From Sclerodactyla briareus (lineage: Eukaryota > Echinodermata > Holothuroidea > Dendrochirotida > Sclerodactylidae): a stretch of DNA of 64,000 bases. The stretch is taken from contig JAODTK010004555.1 of assembly GCA_026419785.1 (NCBI GenBank), positions 210,001 to 274,000 of the forward strand, in the 5' to 3' direction. The first letter of the stretch is position 1. Every line of letters begins with the position of its first letter. Both the position numbers and the translations under genes were made by a program. Below the pieces are notes generated by a model. That model was not told where the DNA came from, did not search any database, and saw only the letters and a list, made by a program, of their open reading frames with translations. Positions 58,250-64,000 of the stretch are shown piece after piece.

Positions 58250-58760
58250 AATGTTCTCTTAGCCTCATTAATCCACTGAACAGCTGGAATGACCCGACTC
58301 GGAAGAGGCGGACTCTGGACCTTCCGGATGCAAATGAGATACACCGACTACCTGACCATCGGTAACGGGCCGAATCCCTTCTCAGACACTCACTGTGCAC
58401 CCTGGACCCTTTTAACACACTGAACACACCTACGCAATTGACCCGGAAGCGAACACCTTACCTCCCAGATGTAAATCAGATGTTCTAACCACTTGACCAT
58501 GGGTAACAGTTTGGGTCTTTGGTCAGGCACCTGACAGGTACTTGGGTGATCATGCAGCACTGTTAACGCTTAACAACTTCATCGTTGGTAACGGTCCGAG
58601 GCTTTTCTCGGTACTCGCGGAAGACAGCACACTCGTATAATACAACTGCCTAAATTTTACCTAAAACTGGATCATCAAGGAACCTAACCCGACTCAGGAC
58701 CAAACTCCAACCATTTGTAACGGCCTCAAATCAGCTGGTTAAAACTGACCCAGAACGGGG
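58250..58760 (-). repeat. Tandem tRNA-like SINE units, minus strand
   Basis: Minus-strand reading shows repeated heads of the form GTTACC-ATGGTCA. The best unit (about 58,500-58,435) has a box A-like TGGTCAAGTGG and a box B-like TGTTCGCTTCC some 40 bases on, as in tRNA genes. A second (about 58,372-58,290) has TGGTCAGGTAG and GGTCCAGAGTCC. Two weaker heads lie near 58,595 and 58,725. Spacing is about 130-150 bp. Intron of the receptor gene, between GAIN exon 3 and the GPS exon. Not a functional tRNA: the arms do not pair well. Confidence 0.55.
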
Positions 58761-59358
58761 TCAGAAAGGAACCGGAACAAAATTTGGAGGTTGACCCCTA
58801 ACCTAACGTAGGTAGGATTAAATTTCACTTCATCGTTGACGTTACATTTTTGAAGTATCATATGGAGAAACAGTACAATAACCTCTCCCTTCCTAATAAT
58901 TTTGGCGGAACGCATCCGCGGTCTCTCGTTGTGTAGAACTCAAATTTTCATTCGTTGATGTCTATTCAGCATAATAGACCTAGGTTGACGTAATATGTGA
59001 CAGAGCCTTCAGGCGTATTTCAGCGCGATATGTTAATTCATGACAGGGCTATTAAGTTTCAGAGCATAACGGCTTAATAGCCACGACAGCAGCGTTAACA
59101 TGACTTTGCCGCGGAACAAGTCCCAGTGCAATACTATATAGATTACGGTGAATTGTTACTATGATATGTTAACACAATTCCACATTATATTCGACATACT
59201 TAGGACCCTTTTTGATCGTGCCAGTGAGGTCTTTTAAACGGCCATCCATTTGTAGCAGGCTGTTGAGGAGAATTGCCTTTCTTCATACGTACCGGTAAAT
59301 GAACAATAGGCTACCTATAGAAAGAACTGTGTAGTCCTAGTCTTGTCTCTTTTTTCAG
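58761..59358 (+). other. Intron before the GPS exon, right part
   Basis: No repeat or exon recognised. Ends in a good polypyrimidine tract and CAG. Confidence 0.5.
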
Positions 59359-59523
59359 AATGAGAGTGAGGTCACTGAGAGTTGCGTGTTTTGGGAGTAT
59401 CCGACCGAGAAGAGAGAAGGTGTCTGGTCGACAGAGGGTTGCGAGACTGAGAGAAGAACTATCGACGGGGTCCAACAGATAGTATGCTACTGTGATCATC
59501 TCACCAGTTTCGGCGTCCTCATC
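59359..59523 (+). CDS. GPS exon (GPCR proteolysis site)
   Basis: A 165 nt, 55-codon exon, phase 0 to phase 0, with TTTTTTCAG acceptor and GTACGT donor. It has C-V-F-W at residues 9-12, W at 23, G-C at 27-28, C-Y-C at 43-45 and H-L-T-S-F-G-V-L-I at 47-55: all four cysteines and both tryptophans of the GPS motif. Self-cleavage is expected between Leu48 and Thr49, with the histidine at 47 as general base, leaving a tethered agonist that starts TSFGVLI. This is the clearest domain call in the window. No residue required for cleavage is missing. Confidence 0.95.
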
Positions 59524-59971
59524 GTACGTTTTTCTTTTTGTCGTTGTTAATTGTACCGGCATAGTTACGTACGCGTGTAGATCCACGTGGCACAATTTCC
59601 AGTACTGGCTGATATCAACTCTGCGAAGAAAAATAATTGATGAGTTATCGTTTTATATTACAACGTAGTTGTTTATTATAACCTTCGAGTTAGGTATAAC
59701 TGTAGATAGATAGGGCGTGCTCTAGTAGGGTTCGTGGCGTGAAAAGGAGTGGTCTGTGGTCGGTAATAGATACGAATTGATGAATTGTAGCGGTTGAAAA
59801 CATCGTCAAGAAATCAGCGCACAGATGGATGGATTATCTACTCGAACCTTCCAGGAAAACTGTTGAACTGTTAAACGGGAAAGCTGTTGTGCATGCGGGC
59901 ATAACGGAAGGTGTTTTCATGTGATATCATTGGTCACATTGTCATTGTAGACATCTTATTTGTTTTCACAG
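59524..59971 (+). other. Intron between GPS and TM1 exons
   Basis: GTACGT donor to TTTTCACAG acceptor, 448 bp. Nothing else recognised. Confidence 0.7.
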
Positions 59972-60072
59972 GGTGTCGGAGGAGGCCGCCCTCTGTCTAT
60001 CGTCTCAATGGTCGGTGCCGCTATATCCACTGTGGGTTTGGTACTGTATATAACTGTTCTGCTCGCAGACAA
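59972..60072 (+). CDS. TM1 exon of the seven-helix domain
   Basis: Phase 0 to phase 2, open throughout, with acceptor TTTTCACAG and donor GTAAGT. After a glycine-rich linker (G-V-G-G-G-R) it encodes about 25 hydrophobic residues, L-S-I-V-S-M-V-G-A-A-I-S-T-V-G, continuing to V-L-Y-I-T-V-L-L-A-D-K. The L-S-x-x-S-x-x-G-x-x-I-S pattern is typical of TM1 in class B2 receptors. It follows the GPS by 15-20 residues, the usual distance. Confidence 0.9.
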
Positions 60073-61633
60073 GTAAGTCATTATACGATTCTCAACGCAT
60101 TGTATCCCTTGCTACCCCACCTCCCCCCAGATCTCACCCAAGAATGGCAGGTATTTTCTCCAAGATGTGATGTTAATAGCAAAAATGACATTCAATGACA
60201 ATACATATATGCGTATGCCCTTAACTGGACATAGATACGCCCAAAGGTAGGATTCCTTAAGTGTTGATGCGGGGTGCGGTAAGAATGTAACGATTGAATT
60301 GTCACGTTGATATAGAAGCAAATAAAAGTCAATAAACGGTAGAATGATGCCAGAAGACCGTAGAATTGCAGCAGCTCATGGATACTGACGTTGAGTAGCT
60401 CCATGGGGAGGATATTCCAGAGGATCTATTTGCGATATGCTGCATCAGAGCCGCACTGCTACATGTGGTAATTTTGCCCACGCGGGGCTCGTTCCATTCT
60501 ATTCGAAATAAATTCCGCCCAATGAAGCTTTTATCCATCTCTGCCTAATAATTACACATATAAAACAGTTAAGGGCCATGGTCACTGAATTTGGTTATTA
60601 AGGAGTCCATTTTACCGCACCCAGTATCCGCACTCATGGAGTCCTACCTATAAGGTGCAAGTATCTTGAACAGTAGTTGGCGTTACCCTCCGTTCATCCG
60701 TCTTTGTTATATGTAGCGTGGATACACCTCAATCATTGCACTGAACACTCTAAACATAATAATCTCCTAAATTTGATCTTGAAGCTGGTATATCATGGGA
60801 TCCTGTTCCAGGGGAAATCAGGGAAGAACAACCATTGGAGAGTGAGAGAAATAATCAGAAATTTTAGGCGATACGAACTGATTTGATCGGAGCTGTGCGC
60901 AAAAATAAGACAATTTTGTTAACGAAATTAAAGCAAGTGATTATTCGTTGCTCACAACAGAACTGCACTCAAGCTGCCTGTGATTCAGTGGTTGTACCTG
61001 CGAGGTAACGGATGTAGGCGCCGCTACATCGGCTGTCAGGAGCAGAGTAGTAGCAGTAGGGTGGTTCAGAGAATGTCTCCATCACTTCACCAGATTACCA
61101 AGGACTAGGGGATTAAGCCGTCAGTGGTGTGAGGAGGCGCTGCCTTGATACAAGACTATAAACCCGAATCTTAATCTTAAGAGAAATGAGCGAATTGAGG
61201 TTACATAACTAGTGTTTACTAGGCAACTGGGGAAAGCATCTATCTACGGAATCTCTAAGCTGCAAGAGATTCTCTCAGCCTAGCGTTGGGATACAAAATA
61301 TAGGTGCAGATCGTCCTCATCGAACTATGTAGCATACGATACAAGGGGGACAAGTCATGTGAGATAGTTATGAGACGGCACGATGGGTTATGAGCCCCTT
61401 CCCAAAAGTGGTGTCTCTCTCGTAGCTGCTCACGATAATCCCCATTGTGTCGAGCATTCTGGGCTATGCCTACACAATCAGTGGAACCTTGGCAAGTAGA
61501 CTACATACCAGTAGATTGCGTAACTGGATTACGTGACATGTAAACATGTTCTAAAAAGAATTCGATGCATATGTGTGTATTTGTGATTCAACTGATATAA
61601 TAATGACATACATATTGCTGTTCAAATCCACAG
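60073..61633 (+). other. Intron between TM1 and TM2 exons
   Basis: GTAAGT donor to ATCCACAG acceptor. No repeat of the array families or further exon recognised; 60,950-61,300 may hold an old interspersed repeat of unknown type. Confidence 0.5.
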
Positions 61634-61892
61634 GAAGCTGAGAGAGCGACAGGTGTCTAAAATACACATCAACCTGTCCCTCAGTCTGATCGGCTTCTAC
61701 GTGACCTTCCTGATCACCGAGTGGGCCAGGGATGCTCACTGCAGAATATCGCCGCCGCTACTCAGTATTTCGCCCTCGTCACGGTCGCCTGGACTTCAGC
61801 AGAGGCGATCTACATGTACCTACTCTTCGTCAACTGAGACGATCGACATTCGGCGTCCCCCGCTTCCTGCTCTTTGCAGCCTCCGGCCTACG
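61634..61892 (+). CDS. TM2-TM4 exon, two frame changes
   Basis: Acceptor ATCCACAG is in the phase left by TM1. The first frame reads K-L-R, then K-I-H-I-N-L-S-L-S-L-I-G-F-Y-V-T-F-L-I (TM2) and E-W-A-R-D-A-H-C with the conserved ECL1/TM3 cysteine. Near 61,742 the frame changes and continues Q-Y-F-A-L-V-T-V-A-W-T-S-A-E-A-I-Y-M-Y-L-L-F-V-N (TM3, with the class B E-x-x-x-x-Y-L pattern). Near 61,835 it changes again to P-R-F-L-L-F-A-A-S-G-L (TM4). A GTGGGT donor follows at 61,893, next to a G-rich repeat start. Two frame changes in a conserved exon mean sequence errors or a lost receptor core. Confidence 0.8.
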
Positions 61893-62945
61893 GTGGGTTC
61901 AGTGGCGCATTTAGTGGGGGGGGGGGGCAAGTTCTCTCGCTTTTTGTTGAGGCGAAAAATTGGGGAGAGGAAGGAGACAAAAAGGGGAAATAGCACATGG
62001 AATACCGAAAGAACAGTAGAGAGATTTGACTAAGAATCAGCAACACCACAGCTATCTATGGGTATGGTCTCACTTAACTTGCCACTTATCTTGAATGAGT
62101 GGATATTTTCTTTCATAAATCGCTTTGTAAGAATATTTTTGCCATCCAACAGGACTAAATTAATAGATTATCGACTCAATCTTTGAGTTGAAAGTTTATT
62201 CACTTTCTGCCTTCCCATCATGGTTCAGAAGTTATCTAGTCGCAAATTCAAGCTTCCATTGATGCCAAATTTGCCGTCCTATAGGTACCATTTTAACCAA
62301 AATTGCTGTTCTGTAGGCTCTACGCGTCAGGTTTTTTAAGTTTTTTTTGGTATCACTGCCGCTTGACTTAGCCTTTTTAAACAGGCGTTTGACTTTGTTC
62401 ACCTCGTATCAGCCTCATTCACTCATTGTGCAGGATGACCCTTTAGTTTTAACCACTTATCGTGATTTGCCTAAACACACGCCTGTGCAACTCCGTTCTG
62501 CTCGCTGTCGAGCGAGCTTAATCATTGTGCAGGACTAGTAGCGGTGCGACGTCAACTTGATTGCGCAAGCGGATATTCTCTCTTTTACTAAAATTTACGG
62601 GTAACGACCATGCCTGCTGGAAATTACTTGATTGATCTGATTTAATTCCCCATTTATTTCCCCATTTCAAGGATTCATATTTTTCTGATCGCCTGCGGGG
62701 ATACCAAACAGCCGCAAATACGCCTGCGCATAACCGAATCAGTGGCTTCGGTCAATTTAAGGCTTCAAAAGCATCATTCTTCGATAATTCTCATTTTCGC
62801 GGTGTTGTAAAATGTTTAGTGAAAGTCTCTGTAAATATTAGACCTAAATATGGGCGATTTTCGGCTGAATCTATCCAGGGTGCTCCCATCCTATCAACAC
62901 CCGTGTGTTTAATTGATGGGATTGACATCTACGTCAAAACCTTAC
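61893..62945 (+). other. Sequence after the TM2-4 exon
   Basis: It begins with a GTGGGT donor candidate and, within 15 bases, an AGTGGCGCATTTAGTGGGGG start that resembles the G-rich element ends elsewhere in the window. TM5-TM7 exons were looked for and not found. The rest is unrecognised. Confidence 0.4.
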
Positions 62946-62993
<48 letters not shown>

Positions 62994-63022
62994 CTATCTA
63001 TCTATCTATCTATCTATCTATC
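62946..63022 (+). repeat. (CTAT)n microsatellite
   Basis: About 19 CTAT units with one irregular unit near 62,992. Confidence 0.95.
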
Positions 63023-64000
63023 AAGTGAAGTGTGGCAACAATTGCCTATTTGGCCCCAAACAGTCATTCTTTGATGATGTCACCAAAACTTGGATACAAT
63101 GTTTATTGACACATGGGACATGTTTGACTTTGCGAAGGTCAGGGTCAAAGGTCATTGAAGGGCAGTATAGGCCATTATGTTATAAAATTTCAGAATTTAT
63201 CTCCTCCTATCCTACAAATTTCTGTGCACATTGCTGATGTTCGGTCATAATGAGTTCCAACCGCGGTACCTTCGGGGTGTCAGGAATTTTCGGTCCAAGG
63301 TCCCACTTCGGCGCCTAGGCCCTTTTATGAATTTCACACAATAGTACTTGAAATGCATCTCCTCCCACACTATGCAATGGATGTTCTTACAAGTACCTGT
63401 AATGGTCCTTGGGTGAAGCGCTATTGGGGGTTTGGGGAATTTTTGGGCTCAAGCTCATTTTGGCCCTAGGGCCCATTATATGAAAATACGGCGAATCTTG
63501 TATTCTCTACAAATTTTGTTGAACAGTACTGATGTTCAGCCATAATGGTGTTCTAATAGCTGTACTTTCAGGGTGCCCAGGGAGTTAGGGTCCCAGGCCC
63601 AGTGTGGGCCCTGGTGCCCCTCATGTGGACAATTTCTGCAAATGCTTCTCCTCTTCTTAACAAATTTTAGTGGCGCAGCTGCTAAGATTTGGTCATGATG
63701 ATGGTCTAATAGCCGTAACTTTGGGGTGTTCAGGAAATGTTTTTGGTTGAAGGTCCTACTTGGGCTCGTGGGCCCCATTTCACATGAAATATCACACAGT
63801 GTTACTTGAAATGCATAAATTTCCTCCCTCAAACTTCAATTGAATTTCTTCTTCTTCAAATCACATGTGATGGTCTGTGGGTAGATTGCCCATTGGGAGC
63901 GTTTGGGAATTTTGGGTCTAGGGCCCATTTGGGCCCTAGGGCCAATATATGAAATACTGCCAATTCTTCTTGTATCACCTACAACTTTTGTTTGGCACAT
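63023..64000 (+). repeat. Second satellite, ~450 bp period, running off the window
   Basis: The motif ACTTGAAATGCAT at about 63,344 recurs near 63,806. GGCCCTAGGGCCCATTATATGAAA near 63,460 recurs as GGGCCCTAGGGCCAATATATGAAA near 63,930. TGATGTTCGGTCATAATG at about 63,235 recurs near 63,530. This gives a period of about 445-465 bp with an internal half-repeat. Unrelated to the 320 bp satellite. No coding content. Confidence 0.75.

Larger units (their letters stand above)
1067..61892 (+). other. Adhesion GPCR gene with EGF exon array, GAIN/GPS and TM1-TM4 (partial)
   Basis: One plus-strand transcription unit is inferred from exon order and splice phase. EGF exons start and end in phase 1. The stalk exon at 48,512 accepts phase 1; later junctions run phase 2, 0, 0, 1, 0, 0, 2 and match each time. 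The domain order (EGF repeats, hormone-receptor-like stalk, GAIN, GPS, seven-helix domain) is that of EGF-bearing adhesion GPCRs. The signal-peptide exon lies left of the window, and TM5-TM7 plus the cytoplasmic tail were not found up to 64,000. Several exons are out of frame, so the gene may be a decaying copy or the sequence may contain indel errors. Orthology to a named receptor cannot be fixed from sequence reading alone. Confidence 0.8.

Noticed and set aside
58290-58500. A genuine tRNA gene
   Set aside because: Box A and box B are present but the acceptor and anticodon arms do not pair well, and units occur in tandem; SINE origin is more likely.
1-64000. Retrovirus-like, Polinton or other capsid-bearing element
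   Set aside because: No integrase, protease, capsid or envelope pattern and no long terminal repeats were recognised; all reverse transcriptases seen are of the non-LTR type.

Overview
This 64 kb window is eukaryotic DNA from an animal, most likely a non-vertebrate deuterostome (echinoderm, hemichordate or cephalochordate; the phylum is an inference). Signs are short coding exons with GT/AG borders in long AT-leaning introns, LINE reverse transcriptases, tRNA-like SINE units, (CA)n/(GT)n/(CTAT)n microsatellites and satellite arrays. There is no bacterial gene layout. Everything coding that I can support belongs to one plus-strand gene, except LINE remnants. It is an adhesion G-protein-coupled receptor (EGF-TM7 type) whose start lies left of the window and whose last transmembrane exons are not seen.

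The left two thirds (about 1-43 kb) is a tandem array of calcium-binding EGF exons, 17 traces in all. Each codes for one EGF module of about 39 residues and is meant to be bounded by phase-1 introns. There are three kinds: A-I (loop C-I-D-G-V-N-N-Y), A-II (loop C-V-D-E-V-D-S-Y) and B ([10 protein letters not shown], loop C-x-N-E-I-P-G-Y). The order is A-I, A-II, B, A-II, B, then A-I, A (half exon), A-II, B, A-II, B, then A-I, B, A-I, A-II, B, A-I. The introns are copies of one another too. Positions 1-14.1 kb and 14.1-29.9 kb are two copies of one block of about 15.8 kb, including its LINEs. A smaller 3.5 kb duplication produced the two A exons at 34.9 and 38.3 kb. Most exon copies are out of frame by single bases, often in homopolymers. 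Either this is a poorly polished long-read assembly or many copies are decaying; sequence alone cannot decide.

From 43.8 to 51.5 kb lies a large inverted repeat: about 11 monomers of a roughly 320 bp satellite, a 1.8 kb spacer, then about 7 monomers in the opposite direction. The spacer carries the first exon after the EGF array, a hormone-receptor-like stalk segment.

From 51.6 to 61.9 kb come the GAIN domain exons, a textbook GPS exon (cleavage at HL/TSF), the TM1 exon and a TM2-TM4 exon. The splice phases fit from exon to exon. The GAIN and TM2-4 exons each carry frame changes. The introns here hold a degenerate LINE and a tandem set of tRNA-like SINE units. The right edge (62.9-64 kb) is a (CTAT)n run followed by a second satellite of about 450 bp.

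Together the exons would encode a cell-surface receptor: a long EGF stalk for ligand or adhesion contacts, an autoproteolysing GAIN/GPS domain whose new N-terminus (TSFGVLI...) would act as the tethered agonist, and a seven-helix signalling domain.
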